Shown: positions 15,930 to 24,877, counted from the first letter of the stretch. The stretch: 63,874 bases of DNA from Corynebacterium sp. p3-SID1056 (GCF_025152525.1 NZ_JALXXL010000013.1:1-63874), one strand, 5' to 3'. Numbers and translations are program-made. Notes: generated from the letters alone by a model not told the origin.

Positions 15930-17300
15930 TTACTCGCTTGCGCGGGAGTGGTTGAGCATGTCCTCCCACTCCACAATCTTCTTCCGCTCGCGCGGGAAAT
16001 TCGTGTCCGCTTCGCCGAGGGCGCGCTCTGCCTCGTCGAGCTTGTACCAGCCGGCCCAGGTGGCGTAGTCAATGCCGCGCTCGCGCAGCAGGCCGAGGAT
16101 GTCGTCGATGCCGGTGTGCGACGGCGCGGCAAGCTTACCTGCGTCCGCGTCGGCGAGCAGCATGTCGGTGGTTTCCTTCGCATCGGACTTGGTGTTGCCG
16201 ATCAGGCCGACCGGGCCGCGCTTGATCCAGCCGGTGACGTACAGCTTGTCCTCGGGTGCGGCACCCTCCTCGGCGGAGGCGAGCACGCGGCCGCCGTCGT
16301 TCGGGATGACGTGGCGGTTGAGGTCGAAGGGCACGCCCTCGACGGGCTCGGAACGGTAGCCGACTGCGTGGTAGACCTGCTGGACCGGCCAGTCGGTGAA
16401 CTTGCCGGTGCCCTTGATGCCGCCGTTGCCATCGAGCTCCTGGCGCTCGGTGCGGATGCCGGTGGTGTTACCGGCCTCGTCCACCAGAACCTCCACCGGC
16501 TCCTCGAAGAAGTGAATGTGAATCTTGTGCGGCGCATCGTCCGGCTCGCGCATGGCGTACTGCTCGAGCACCTGGCAGTTCAGGTCGATGGACTTGTCCG
16601 CGCGGCGGACTTCCTCGCTGGCGGCGTCGTAGTCGATGTCTTCCGGGTCGACGAGGACCTGGATGGTATCCGACAGGTCCATCTCGCGCAGTTCCTTCGG
16701 GGTGAACTTGGCCTGCGCCGGGCCGCGGCGGCCGAACATGTGGACCGTTTCGGCCTGGTTCTTCTTCAGCGACTCGTACACGTTGTCCGGGATCTCGGTG
16801 ACGGCGAGCTCGTCGCCGGTCTTGGCCAGCACGCGCGAGATATCGAGGGCGACGTTGCCCACGCCGATGACGGCCACTTCCTTGGCTTCGAGGTTCCAAT
16901 CGCGTTCGAAGCGGGGGTTGCCGTCGTAGAAGCCGACGAACTCGCCGGCGCCGATGGACTTATCGCCGTTCGGGATGAGCAGCTCGCGGTCGCGAACAGC
17001 GCCGGTGGACACGATCACCGCGTCGTAGTAATCGCGCAGCTCGTCGATGGTGATGTCGCGGCCGACGGTGACGTTGGCGATCAGGCGCAGGTTGTCCTTA
17101 TCCAGCACCCGGTGCAAGGACTTGACGATGCCCTTGATGCGCGGGTGGTCGGGGGCGACGCCGTAGCGGATCAGCCCGAAGGGGGCGGGCATCTGCTCGA
17201 AGAGGTCGACGTGGATGTCGTGCTCCGCGTTGCGGAGGAGGAGGTCGGATGCGTAAATGCCGGCTGGGCCGGCGCCGACGACGGCGACGCGCAGACTCAT
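15930..17300 (-). CDS. fpr: ferredoxin/adrenodoxin-type NADP+ reductase
   Basis: Moves electrons between NADPH and a small iron-sulfur carrier; here it probably feeds sulfite reductase. FAD-binding motif GAGPAGIYASD at 9-19, NADP-binding GVGNVALDISR at about 155, and the FprA-type segments APFGLIRYGVAPDHP and YVTGWIKRGPVGLIGNT. The length of 456 matches adrenodoxin-reductase-like FprA proteins, not plant-type FNR. It is transcribed away from cysI across a 383-base region, and the start at 17300 has AAAGGAC upstream. A McbR-like site at 17357-17372 lies where its promoter should be, so it is likely co-regulated with the cys operon. The corynebacterial equivalent is named fpr2. Confidence 0.92.
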   Translation of the reverse strand: MSLRVAVVGAGPAGIYASDLLLRNAEHDIHVDLFEQMPAPFGLIRYGVAPDHPRIKGIVKSLHRVLDKDNLRLIANVTVGRDITIDELRDYYDAVIVSTGAVRDRELLIPNGDKSIGAGEFVGFYDGNPRFERDWNLEAKEVAVIGVGNVALDISRVLAKTGDELAVTEIPDNVYESLKKNQAETVHMFGRRGPAQAKFTPKELREMDLSDTIQVLVDPEDIDYDAASEEVRRADKSIDLNCQVLEQYAMREPDDAPHKIHIHFFEEPVEVLVDEAGNTTGIRTERQELDGNGGIKGTGKFTDWPVQQVYHAVGYRSEPVEGVPFDLNRHVIPNDGGRVLASAEEGAAPEDKLYVTGWIKRGPVGLIGNTKSDAKETTDMLLADADAGKLAAPSHTGIDDILGLLRERGIDYATWAGWYKLDEAERALGEADTNFPRERKKIVEWEDMLNHSRASE

Positions 17301-17356
17301 GTAAGGGGTGTCCTTTCGAGGTTGGGAACCGTTTATTATTCAACCAATATAGCGTA

Positions 17357-17372
17357 TAGACAGCTTGGTCTG
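17357..17372. promoter_or_regulatory. McbR-like operator 1 (TAGACAGCTTGGTCTG)
   Basis: Matches TAGAC-N6-GTCTA, the published corynebacterial McbR box, at 9 of 10 fixed positions. It is close to the fpr promoter. Confidence 0.65.
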
Positions 17373-17396
17373 AAAGTTGGGGCGTGTCAAGGGCTG

Positions 17397-17410
17397 CGCT
17401 TCTCGACGCC
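17397..17410 (+). repeat. interspersed motif CGCTTCTCGACGCC
   Basis: Intergenic exact copy of GCTTNYCGACGCC in the fpr-cysI regulatory region. Confidence 0.5.
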
Positions 17411-17465
17411 CCTCCGCCCGCCTATTCGTGCAGCGCATCGTAGGTATTGGCCAGCGAAAAAATGA

Positions 17466-17481
17466 CAGACCGGGTGGTCCG
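17466..17481. promoter_or_regulatory. McbR-like operator 2 (CAGACCGGGTGGTCCG)
   Basis: Fits xAGAC-N6-GTCxx with three mismatches to the box; weaker than the outer sites. Confidence 0.4.
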
Positions 17482-17505
17482 ATTGTAGTAAAAGTGGGTT
17501 GGCGC

Positions 17506-17519
17506 GACGTCGATAAGCG
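17506..17519 (-). repeat. near-copy of interspersed motif
   Basis: The minus strand reads CGCTTATCGACGTC, one mismatch from GCTTNYCGACGCC. Confidence 0.35.
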
Positions 17520-17533
17520 CACTACTTGGTCTG
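17518..17533. promoter_or_regulatory. McbR-like half site 3
   Basis: CGCACTACTTGGTCTG keeps the right half GTCTG and AC of the left half. Confidence 0.35.
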
Positions 17534-17595
17534 TAAAGGAATACATTCACAATAAAGGGCAAGGTCAGGGCGGGTGAATCCCCAAACGCTTGCCA

Positions 17596-17611
17596 CAGAC
17601 CGCTTGGTACG
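17596..17611. promoter_or_regulatory. McbR-like operator 4 (CAGACCGCTTGGTACG)
   Basis: Good left half CAGAC, spacer CGCTTG as in the strong sites, degenerate right half. Confidence 0.4.
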
Positions 17612-17649
17612 GCACACTCGACCGCACAGTAAAAACGTGCCGCACACCA

Positions 17650-17665
17650 TAGACCGCTCGGTCTG
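17650..17665. promoter_or_regulatory. McbR-like operator 5 (TAGACCGCTCGGTCTG)
   Basis: Matches TAGAC-N6-GTCTA at 9 of 10 fixed positions and is itself a near-perfect palindrome. It ends six bases before the cysI ribosome site AGGAGG, so bound repressor would block transcription of the operon. Confidence 0.7.
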
Positions 17666-17683
17666 TGCCGCTAGGAGGAAAAC

Positions 17684-19357
17684 ATGACCGTAACGACCGC
17701 CACCCGCGAGGTGAAGGCCCGCGCCAAGAAGCCCGAGGGACAGTGGCGCATCGACGGGACCGACCCGCTGAACCACGACGAGGAGCTCAAGCAGCGTGAG
17801 CCCGTCATGGAGGTAAAGCAGCGTGTCATTGGTACCTACGCCAAGGGCGGGTTCGACTCGATCGACCGCGAGGACCTGTACCCGCGCTTTAAGTGGTTGG
17901 GCCTGTACACGCAGCGCAAGCAGAACCTCGGCGGCGAGCACACCGGCGAGGATAACGCCGTGCTGGAGGACAAGTACTTCATGATGCGGATTCGCTTCGA
18001 CGGCGGTATCTGCTCCACGGAGCAGGCGCGCGTGGTCGGCGAGATCTCTCGTGACTTTGCGCGCTCTACCGTGGACCTCACCGACCGGCAGAACATCCAG
18101 CTGCACTGGGTGCGCATCGAAGATGTACCCACGATCTGGGAAAAGCTCGAGGCCGTCGGTCTGAACACCTGGGATGCCTGCGGCGACGTGCCGCGCGTGG
18201 TGCTTGGCTCGCCGGTCGCCGGCATTGCTAAGGACGAGATCATCGACGCGACCCCGGCTATCCGCAAGATCCAAGAGATTGTCACCGACGAGGAGTTCCA
18301 GAACCTCCCGCGCAAGTTCAAGTCCGCCATCTCCGGCAACGCGCGCCAAGACGTGGTGCACGAGATCAACGACCTCGCCTTCATTGGCGTCGAGCACCCC
18401 GAACTCGGCCCGGGCTTCGAGTGCTACGTCGGCGGCGGCCTTTCCACCAATCCGATGCTCGCGCAGTCGCTCGGCGCTTTCGTCACGCTCGAGCAGGTAC
18501 CCGAGGTGTGGGCTGCGGTCGTGCGCATCTTCCGCGACTACGGCTACCGCCGCCTGCGCAACCGCGCGCGCCTGAAGTTCTTGGTGGCCAAGTGGGGCGC
18601 GGCCAAGTTCCGCGAGGTGCTCGAGACCGAGTACTTGGGCTATGCGCTTCCCGACGGCCCGAAGGCCCCGAACAACCTGATCGACCGCGACCACATCGGC
18701 GTGCATGAGCAAAAGGACGGCAACGTCTACATCGGTGTGAAGCCGACGCTGGGGCACATGTCCGGCGAGCAGCTCATCGAGGTCGCCGAGGTGGTTGAGC
18801 GCTACGGCTCCACCTCCCTGCGCTTTACTCCCTTCAAGGAGCTGCTCGTACTCGACATTGCGCCCGAGCACGTCGAGGCGCTGCAGGCTGACCTGGAGTC
18901 GCTCGGCCTGTACGCCAAGCCCAGCGAGTTCCGCCGCGGCCTGCTTTCCTGCACTGGCCTGGAGTACTGCAAGCTCGCGCACGTGACCACCAAGTCGCGC
19001 GCTATCGAGCTTGCCGACGAGCTGGAGGAGCGCTTCGGGGATCTCGACAGCCCGATCACCATCTCGCTCAACGGGTGCCCGAACGCGTGCGCCCGCCACC
19101 ACGTCTCCGACATCGGACTGAAGGGCCAGACGGTGACGAACGCAGAAGGTGAGCGCGTCGAGGGCTTCCAGGTGCACCTGGGCGGCACGGTCGGCGAGGG
19201 GGCGAACTTCGGCCGCAAGTTGCGCGGCCACAAGGTCGCCTCGACCGAGCTGACGGACTACGTCACCCGCGTGGTGCAAAACTACGTGGACAACCGCGAC
19301 AAGGGCGAACTCTTCCGCGACTACCTGCTGCGCGCCGACGAGGAGTTGCTGCGATGA
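17684..19357 (+). CDS. cysI: sulfite reductase (ferredoxin-type haemoprotein)
   Basis: Six-electron reduction of sulfite to sulfide in the cytosol, using sirohaem and a [4Fe-4S] cluster. 557 residues with the internal repeat of the nitrite/sulfite reductase family. The cluster cysteines lie in CTGLEYC and GCPNAC near the C-terminal third, followed by the ARHHVSDIG segment. The N-terminal half has the substrate-anion arginines in LTDRQNIQLHW. It is the ferredoxin-dependent single-subunit type, since no CysJ flavoprotein is present. First gene of cysIXHDNYZ; its stop overlaps the cysX start (ATGA). AGGAGG at 17673 is ideally placed before ATG 17684. Confidence 0.95.
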   Translation: MTVTTATREVKARAKKPEGQWRIDGTDPLNHDEELKQREPVMEVKQRVIGTYAKGGFDSIDREDLYPRFKWLGLYTQRKQNLGGEHTGEDNAVLEDKYFMMRIRFDGGICSTEQARVVGEISRDFARSTVDLTDRQNIQLHWVRIEDVPTIWEKLEAVGLNTWDACGDVPRVVLGSPVAGIAKDEIIDATPAIRKIQEIVTDEEFQNLPRKFKSAISGNARQDVVHEINDLAFIGVEHPELGPGFECYVGGGLSTNPMLAQSLGAFVTLEQVPEVWAAVVRIFRDYGYRRLRNRARLKFLVAKWGAAKFREVLETEYLGYALPDGPKAPNNLIDRDHIGVHEQKDGNVYIGVKPTLGHMSGEQLIEVAEVVERYGSTSLRFTPFKELLVLDIAPEHVEALQADLESLGLYAKPSEFRRGLLSCTGLEYCKLAHVTTKSRAIELADELEERFGDLDSPITISLNGCPNACARHHVSDIGLKGQTVTNAEGERVEGFQVHLGGTVGEGANFGRKLRGHKVASTELTDYVTRVVQNYVDNRDKGELFRDYLLRADEELLR

Positions 19358-19620
19358 GTTTTCGCCGCGAGCCAAACCCGAACCGCAATCACCCCACCTT
19401 TTGCCCGTATTGTTCGGGCGAGGGGCTGTGGCCAAACGAGGAGACCGATTTCGCGTGGAAGTGTGACGCGTGCCTGCGTATTTTTGAGGTCAAGTTCTAT
19501 GGACAGGACGACCCAGAACATGCGCCCGCGCCGGCTCGGTCCACCCCGCAGGCGCTGCAGGACTCGCTCGCTCGCCACGGCCACACCGCGGTAGCGCGAA
19601 ATGATGGAGGAAGTAAATGA
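19354..19620 (+). CDS. cysX: CysX, small CxxC...CxxC protein of the sulfur operon
   Basis: An 88-residue protein proposed in corynebacteria to pass electrons to CysI. It carries exactly two CxxC pairs (CPYC at 17-20 and CDAC at 37-40) about 16 residues apart in a tryptophan-rich context, a spacing more like a zinc ribbon or rubredoxin-type knuckle than a bacterial ferredoxin. The C-terminal 35 residues (from DDPEHAPAPARS) look disordered. It overlaps cysI by four bases and cysH by four bases, so production is coupled to both. The role in sulfite reduction is inferred from position. Confidence 0.8.
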   Translation: MSFRREPNPNRNHPTFCPYCSGEGLWPNEETDFAWKCDACLRIFEVKFYGQDDPEHAPAPARSTPQALQDSLARHGHTAVARNDGGSK

Positions 19621-20399
19621 TCAACCTTTTGCAGGGCGATAGCTCGCAGTACAAGGACCCGGAAGTAAGCCCGGAAGGTCCAACCAGTACTGCGCCGCTC
19701 GACGAAGACATAGCGGCGCGCAACGCCGAGCTCGTCGACAGGTACGCCGATTCGCTGTACGAGGCCAGCGCGGCCGAGATCTTGCGCTGGGCCCACGACC
19801 ACGCACCGGGCCCGCTCGTGGTCACACTCTCGATGGAAAACACAGTGCTCGCGGAGCTGTCCAAGCGGTACCTGCCGGGTGCCGACTTCCTCTTCCTCGA
19901 TACCGAGTACCACTTCCCGGAGACCCTTGAAGTGGCCGAGAAGGTCGAGCAGCGCTACCCCGAGCACACGCTGGTACGCGCGACTGCCCAGTTGAGCCGT
20001 CGAGAGCAGGACGAGGTATACGGGCCGAACCTGTACCGCCGTAACCCCACCGCCTGCTGCCGGATGCGCAAGGTGGAGCCGCTGGCGGTGCACATGAGCC
20101 CGTACGTCGGCTGGGTCACCGGCGTGCGCCGCGCCGACGGGCCCACCCGCGCGGAAGCGCCGGCGCTGAGCCTGGATCGTACGGGCAGGCTCAAGCTGTC
20201 GCCGCTGGTGACCTGGTCGTTGGAGGATACGGACGCTTTTATCGCCGACCGCGACTTGATCGTCCACCCGCTGACCACCCAGGGGTACCCCTCCATCGGC
20301 TGCGCAACGTGTACGTTGCCAGTGGCCGAGGGCGAGGACCCGCGCGCCGGGCGCTGGGCGTTCGCGCAAAAGACCGAGTGCGGCCTGCACACCGACTAG
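19617..20399 (+). CDS. cysH: APS/PAPS reductase
   Basis: Reduces activated sulfate to sulfite with a thioredoxin-type donor. 260 residues with the nucleotide-binding LSMENTVLAEL region, paired cysteines TACCRMRK, CATCTLP (CC...CxxC, ligands of a [4Fe-4S] cluster) and the C-terminal catalytic ECGLH. The cluster cysteines mark it as the APS-preferring type, which agrees with the absence of any cysC kinase gene here. Start ATG 19617 overlaps cysX; AATGATGGAGGA supplies its ribosome site. Confidence 0.95.
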   Translation: MINLLQGDSSQYKDPEVSPEGPTSTAPLDEDIAARNAELVDRYADSLYEASAAEILRWAHDHAPGPLVVTLSMENTVLAELSKRYLPGADFLFLDTEYHFPETLEVAEKVEQRYPEHTLVRATAQLSRREQDEVYGPNLYRRNPTACCRMRKVEPLAVHMSPYVGWVTGVRRADGPTRAEAPALSLDRTGRLKLSPLVTWSLEDTDAFIADRDLIVHPLTTQGYPSIGCATCTLPVAEGEDPRAGRWAFAQKTECGLHTD

Positions 20400-20430
20400 A
20401 TCACGCTGGAGCAAGGAGCTTTTGACACAC

Positions 20431-21363
20431 ATGACTGTTGCAACGAACGAGGCGCGTACCACCGGCGGTGCGCTCTCGCCGCACCTGAAAGACCTCGAAG
20501 ACGAATCGATCCACATCCTGCGTGAAGTCGCAGGCCAATTCGACAAAATCGGCCTGCTGTTCTCCGGCGGGAAGGACTCCTGCGTGGTGCTCGAGCTGGC
20601 GCTGCGCGCGTTCGCCCCAGCCGCGATGCCCATCGAGCTGCTGCACGTTGATACCGGCCACAATTTCCCGGAGGTGCTCGAGTTCCGCGACCGCGTCGTG
20701 GAGAAGTACGGGCTGCGCCTGCGCGTGGCCAAGGTGCAGGATTGGATCGACCGCGGCGATCTCGCGGAGCGTCCCGACGGCACGCGCAACCCGCTGCAGA
20801 CCGTGCCGCTGGTAGAGACCATCGCCGAGGTGGGCTACAACGCCGTGCTCGGCGGCGCGCGCCGCGACGAGGAGCGCGCCCGCGCCAAGGAACGCGTCTT
20901 CTCCGTACGCGATTCCTTCGGCGGTTGGGATCCGCGCCGCCAGCGCCCCGAGCTGTGGGACCTGTACAACGGCGCGACCCTGCCGGGGGAGAACGTGCGC
21001 GTGTTCCCCATTTCTAACTGGACCGAGGCTGACGTGTGGGAGTACATCGGCGCCCGCGGTATCGAGCTGCCGAGCATCTACTTTGCGCACGACCGCGAGG
21101 TGTTCAACCGCGACGGCATGTGGTTGACGGCCGGTGAGTGGGGCGGCCCGCGCGAGGGCGAAACGCTCGAGACCCGCCGCGTGCGCTACCGCACGGTGGG
21201 CGATATGAGCTGCACCGGTGCTGTTGAGTCCGACGCAACAACGATCGACGCGGTGCTCGCCGAGATCGCCAATTCCACCCTTACCGAGCGCGGCGCGACG
21301 CGCGCCGACGACCGCCTGTCCGAGTCCGCCATGGAGGACCGCAAGAAGGAAGGTTACTTCTGA
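20431..21363 (+). CDS. cysD: sulfate adenylyltransferase subunit 2
   Basis: The ATP-pyrophosphatase subunit that adenylates sulfate to APS, driven by GTP hydrolysis in CysN. The PP-loop SGGKDSCVVLELA is at about 50, DTGHNFPEVLEFRD follows and the C-terminus RKKEGYF is the standard CysD ending. 310 residues. The start at 20431 is chosen because AAGGAG (20413-20418) lies 12 bases upstream; the in-frame TTG at 20422 would be only three bases from that site. The stop overlaps the cysN start by one base. Confidence 0.95.
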   Translation: MTVATNEARTTGGALSPHLKDLEDESIHILREVAGQFDKIGLLFSGGKDSCVVLELALRAFAPAAMPIELLHVDTGHNFPEVLEFRDRVVEKYGLRLRVAKVQDWIDRGDLAERPDGTRNPLQTVPLVETIAEVGYNAVLGGARRDEERARAKERVFSVRDSFGGWDPRRQRPELWDLYNGATLPGENVRVFPISNWTEADVWEYIGARGIELPSIYFAHDREVFNRDGMWLTAGEWGGPREGETLETRRVRYRTVGDMSCTGAVESDATTIDAVLAEIANSTLTERGATRADDRLSESAMEDRKKEGYF

Positions 21364-22652
21364 TGACTGTCGCCCAAGCTGCTTCCGCAACTGACCTGCT
21401 CGCCGCGCGCCAGACGCTGCGACTGTGCACCGCTGGCTCCGTCGACGACGGCAAGTCGACGTTCGTCGGCCGCCTCCTGCACGACACGAAGTCGGTGCTG
21501 GCCGACCAGCTCGCTTCTGTTGAGCGCAGCTCAGCAGACCGCGGCTTCGAGGGGCTCGACCTAAGCCTGCTTGTCGACGGCCTGCGCGCCGAACGCGAAC
21601 AAGGCATCACCATCGACGTGGCCTACCGCTACTTCGCCACCGACAAGCGCACGTTCATCCTCGCCGACACCCCGGGGCACGTGCAGTACACCCGCAACAC
21701 GGTCACCGGCATGTCCACCTCCCAGGTCGTGGTCCTGCTTGTCGACGCCCGCAACGGCGTCGTCGAACAAACGATCCGGCACCTCACGGTGGCGAAGCTG
21801 CTCGGCGTGCGCACCGTGATCCTCGCGGTGAACAAGATCGACCTGGTCGACTACTCCGAGGACACCTTCACCCAGATCAAGGACACCTTCGAAGCGAAGG
21901 CCCGCGGGCTGGGCATCGAGCAGCCGATCGTCGTGCCGATCTCCGCGCTCAAGGGCGACAACGTGGTCGAGCGCTCGACCAACATGGATTGGTACACCGG
22001 CCCCACGGTCCTTGACGTGCTCGAGGAGATCCCGGTGCACTCGGGCCGCGCCCTAGACCTCGACTTCCGCTTCAACATCCAGTACGTGCTGCGCGAGCAC
22101 GCCAGCGACTACCGCGCGTACGCGGGTCGGATCAACGCCGGCACGATCAACGTCGGCGATACGGTGACCACCCCGCACGGGCGCACCACCACCGTTGTCG
22201 GTATCGACACCTCCGACGGCGAGGTGGACTCGGCCCGTGCTGGGCAGTCCGTCGCGCTGCGGCTTGCCGACGACATCGACCTCGTCCGCGGTGACCTGCT
22301 TGCCGCAGGCGAACGACCGGAGGCGACGCGTGAGTTCGAGGCGACCGTCGTCGGCTTGTCGGAAAAGGACCTTACAGCCGGCAAGGCGGTGAAGTTGCGC
22401 TACGGCACCGCCCTGGAGCGCGCCCGCGTTGTGGCCATCGAGCGCACCCTGGACATCGACTCCGCAGACAACGACGTGCTCGATCCGGCTGCGGTGGGCT
22501 TGAACGACATCGCACACGTGACCATTCAGACTGCGGGCGAGCTGCCGGTGGAGGACTACGCCGCCCGCGGCGCGGTGGGCAACTTCCTGCTCATCGACCA
22601 GGCCTCCGGCAACACGCTCGCCGCCGGCCTGGTGGGCAAGCGCCTGCGCTAG
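21363..22652 (+). CDS. cysN: sulfate adenylyltransferase subunit 1 (GTPase)
   Basis: An EF-Tu-like GTPase of 429 residues that powers APS synthesis by CysD. G1 is GSVDDGKST (about 22-30), G3 DTPGH, G4 NKIDLVD and G5 SALKGD; beta-barrel domains follow. No APS-kinase (CysC) domain is fused at the C-terminus, so the pathway stops at APS and goes straight to CysH. It overlaps cysD by one base and is followed by cysY after ten bases. A copy of the interspersed motif (21736-21749) encodes LLVDAR. Confidence 0.95.
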   Translation: MTVAQAASATDLLAARQTLRLCTAGSVDDGKSTFVGRLLHDTKSVLADQLASVERSSADRGFEGLDLSLLVDGLRAEREQGITIDVAYRYFATDKRTFILADTPGHVQYTRNTVTGMSTSQVVVLLVDARNGVVEQTIRHLTVAKLLGVRTVILAVNKIDLVDYSEDTFTQIKDTFEAKARGLGIEQPIVVPISALKGDNVVERSTNMDWYTGPTVLDVLEEIPVHSGRALDLDFRFNIQYVLREHASDYRAYAGRINAGTINVGDTVTTPHGRTTTVVGIDTSDGEVDSARAGQSVALRLADDIDLVRGDLLAAGERPEATREFEATVVGLSEKDLTAGKAVKLRYGTALERARVVAIERTLDIDSADNDVLDPAAVGLNDIAHVTIQTAGELPVEDYAARGAVGNFLLIDQASGNTLAAGLVGKRLR

Positions 22653-22662
22653 GAGTACGCCA

Positions 22663-23352
22663 ATGGTTGCCCTGCTCACGCTCTCGCACGGTTCCCGCCA
22701 CCCGCGGGCCCGCGCAGGCGTGCGCGCGTTAACCGGCGCGGCGGCGCAGCGGCTCGGGGTGCCGTGGTTGGACGCTCACCTGGATTTTGATCAGCCCAAC
22801 CTCGAGGATGCCGCCCGCGAGCTCGCAGCCCGCGGGGAGGACCGCGCCATCGTGGTGCCACTGCTGTTTACCCAGGCCTTTCACGCCAAAAACGACGTGC
22901 CTGCGCACATGCGGGCCGCCGCCGAGTTTTTGCCCCTGACCCGGGCCGCAAGCATCGGGTTGGGCGAGGACCTCATCGATGTGCTTGCCGCGCAAGCGCT
23001 CGCCGACGCCCCACCCCACGCCCACCTCGTCGTCTACCCGGTCGGCACGTCCGACGCGGCGCAGGCGGCGCGGTACGAAGGGGTGCGGCGGGGCGTCGAG
23101 AAGCGAACTGGGCGCGCAACACACCTGATTGGCGCAACGCGCGGCGGGCCTGAGGCGCTCGCCGAGCAGGCGCGAAACACCCCGACCCACCTCCTCCCAC
23201 TCTTTGTCACCGACGGCCTCCTGCTCGATACGGCACTGGCCGCCCTGGCGCCATTTTCCGAGGCCACGGCCTCGAAACCCCTTACTACGGCACTCGCGGA
23301 CATCGTGGCACACCGCTTCCGCGTGGCGCTTGAAGGAGCTTCCCATGTATAA
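22663..23352 (+). CDS. cysY: sirohydrochlorin chelatase-like protein (CysY)
   Basis: A CbiX-type protein of 229 residues, expected to insert Fe(II) into sirohydrochlorin to make sirohaem for CysI. The metal-binding segment HGSRHPRAR lies at the N-terminus and FTQAFHAKNDVP about residue 67, with a second CbiX-like half (HLVVYPVGTSD onward), so the protein looks like two fused halves. AGGAG seven bases upstream supports ATG 22663. It overlaps cysZ by eight bases. The corynebacterial name cysY is used from cluster position. Confidence 0.85.
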   Translation: MVALLTLSHGSRHPRARAGVRALTGAAAQRLGVPWLDAHLDFDQPNLEDAARELAARGEDRAIVVPLLFTQAFHAKNDVPAHMRAAAEFLPLTRAASIGLGEDLIDVLAAQALADAPPHAHLVVYPVGTSDAAQAARYEGVRRGVEKRTGRATHLIGATRGGPEALAEQARNTPTHLLPLFVTDGLLLDTALAALAPFSEATASKPLTTALADIVAHRFRVALEGASHV

Positions 23353-24283
23353 ACCCAGCACACTTTTGCTCATCGCTGTCGCAGGACTTGCGGCGCAGCT
23401 TGTCGACGGTGGCCTCGGCATGGGCTTCGGCGCCACTTCCACGACGATCCTGGTCATGCTCGCCGGCCTCGGTCCTGCTGCTGCCTCTGCGGTCGTGCAC
23501 ACCGCCGAGCTGGGTACGACTCTTGCCTCGGGCGTGGCGCACTGGCGCTTTGGCAACGTTGATTGGAAGGTCGTGGCGCGCATTGGCGTGCCGGGCGCAA
23601 TCGGTGCCTTTATCGGCGCGACGGTACTGGCCAACCTGTCGACTGAGGCGGCGCAGCCGGTGATGTCGCTGATCCTGGCGCTCATCGGGCTGAATCTGAT
23701 GATCCGCTTTTCCCGCGGGCTCACGCAGCGGAAGCTGGAGACACAGCCGCACTCCACGCAGTTTTTGGGCGGGCTCGGACTGTTCGGCGGGCTTGTTGAC
23801 GCGACCGGGGGCGGCGGCTGGGGACCGGTGACCACCTCGACGTTGTTGGCCGCGGGACGCAGCGAGCCGCGGCGCATCGTGGGCACCGTCAACACGGCGG
23901 AGTTCTTGGTCACCGCTGCCGCGACCGCGGGCTTCGCTATCGGCATGTGGCACGACCTGGTGGCCAACCTCGCCGCCGTGCTGGCGCTTCTGGCCGGAGG
24001 CATGGTTGCCGCCCCGATCGGCGCGTGGTTGGTCTCCCGCCTCAACCCGATTCTGTTGGGCGGGGTGGTGGGCACCCTCATCGTGTTCCTCAACCTGCCG
24101 AAGGTGCTTGCTGCCGTCGGGGTGCCTGACGACGGGCTGTGGGCCGCGCGGGGTGTCGTGGTGCTCCTCGGCGCGGCGCTGTCCTGGCGCGGCGTGCACC
24201 GGGCGCGAGCCACGAAAGCGGAAACGCCCGCCCCGGTGAACGAGGACCCGCAGCGGCAGACGACGCGGGTGCACGCAGCCTAG
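23345..24283 (+). CDS. cysZ: TauE/SafE-family permease (CysZ of corynebacteria)
   Basis: A 312-residue membrane protein with about eight helices in two repeats (GGLGMGFGATSTTILVML and GATG-type loop VDATGGGGWGPVTTSTLL). TauE/SafE proteins move sulfite, sulfonates or sulfate; as last gene of cysIXHDNYZ it is the likely sulfate importer of this pathway. The C-terminal tail is charged and cytosolic. The start at 23345 has AAGGAG eight bases upstream. Its stop abuts the convergent DJ-1/PfpI gene with no spacing. Confidence 0.88.
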   Translation: MYKPSTLLLIAVAGLAAQLVDGGLGMGFGATSTTILVMLAGLGPAAASAVVHTAELGTTLASGVAHWRFGNVDWKVVARIGVPGAIGAFIGATVLANLSTEAAQPVMSLILALIGLNLMIRFSRGLTQRKLETQPHSTQFLGGLGLFGGLVDATGGGGWGPVTTSTLLAAGRSEPRRIVGTVNTAEFLVTAAATAGFAIGMWHDLVANLAAVLALLAGGMVAAPIGAWLVSRLNPILLGGVVGTLIVFLNLPKVLAAVGVPDDGLWAARGVVVLLGAALSWRGVHRARATKAETPAPVNEDPQRQTTRVHAA

Positions 24284-24808
24284 CTACTTGGCAAACTCCT
24301 TCACCAGGGCGGCGTTGAAGGCCTCGAGGTCGGCCGGGGTGCGCGAGGAGATGAAGCCGGAATCCACCACGACCTCCTCGTCAACCCAGTTGGCACCGGC
24401 GTTGACCAGGTCGGTCTTCACGTTGGCGACCGAGGTGAGTGTGACGCCCTTGAGCAGGTCGGCGTCGGTAAGGATCCAACCGCCGTGGCAGATCACGCCG
24501 ATCGGTGCGCCGGCGGCCTTGAAAGCCTTGACCAGCTCCACTGCGGGTGCGTCCACGCGGATCGCGTCCGCGTTCAAGGTGCCGCCAGGCAGGATGAGCG
24601 CATCATAATCAGCGGCGTTCGCCTCTGCGGTGGTGAGATCCACCTTGACGGTGGCACCCTTCTTGCCTTCGATCTCGCCGCTTGCAGGCGCGATAACGGC
24701 GGCGGTGGCGCCGGCGGCCTCGACGGCCTCCTTGGGCGAAGTCAGCTCCGAATCCTCGAAGCCGTCGGTAGCGATAATTGCAATCTTTTTGCCATTCAGG
24801 TCAGCCAT
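24284..24808 (-). CDS. DJ-1/PfpI family protein
   Basis: A 174-residue class I glutamine-amidotransferase-like protein of the PfpI (YhbO/YraA) type. The nucleophile elbow is VICHGGWIL (Cys about 106, followed by His), with the helper glutamate in DGFEDSELTSPKEA and the strand YDALILPGG. Relatives act as stress-related deglycases, peptidases or chaperones; which applies here is not known. Soluble, single gene. Convergent with cysZ, stop codons adjacent. Confidence 0.9.
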   Translation of the reverse strand: MADLNGKKIAIIATDGFEDSELTSPKEAVEAAGATAAVIAPASGEIEGKKGATVKVDLTTAEANAADYDALILPGGTLNADAIRVDAPAVELVKAFKAAGAPIGVICHGGWILTDADLLKGVTLTSVANVKTDLVNAGANWVDEEVVVDSGFISSRTPADLEAFNAALVKEFAK

Positions 24809-24877
24809 GATGCTCCTTAAATTTCTTCGGGTGCATTACGGGGCCCAGGGTAGGGGCGACCCTGTGCGGCTCGCCAC

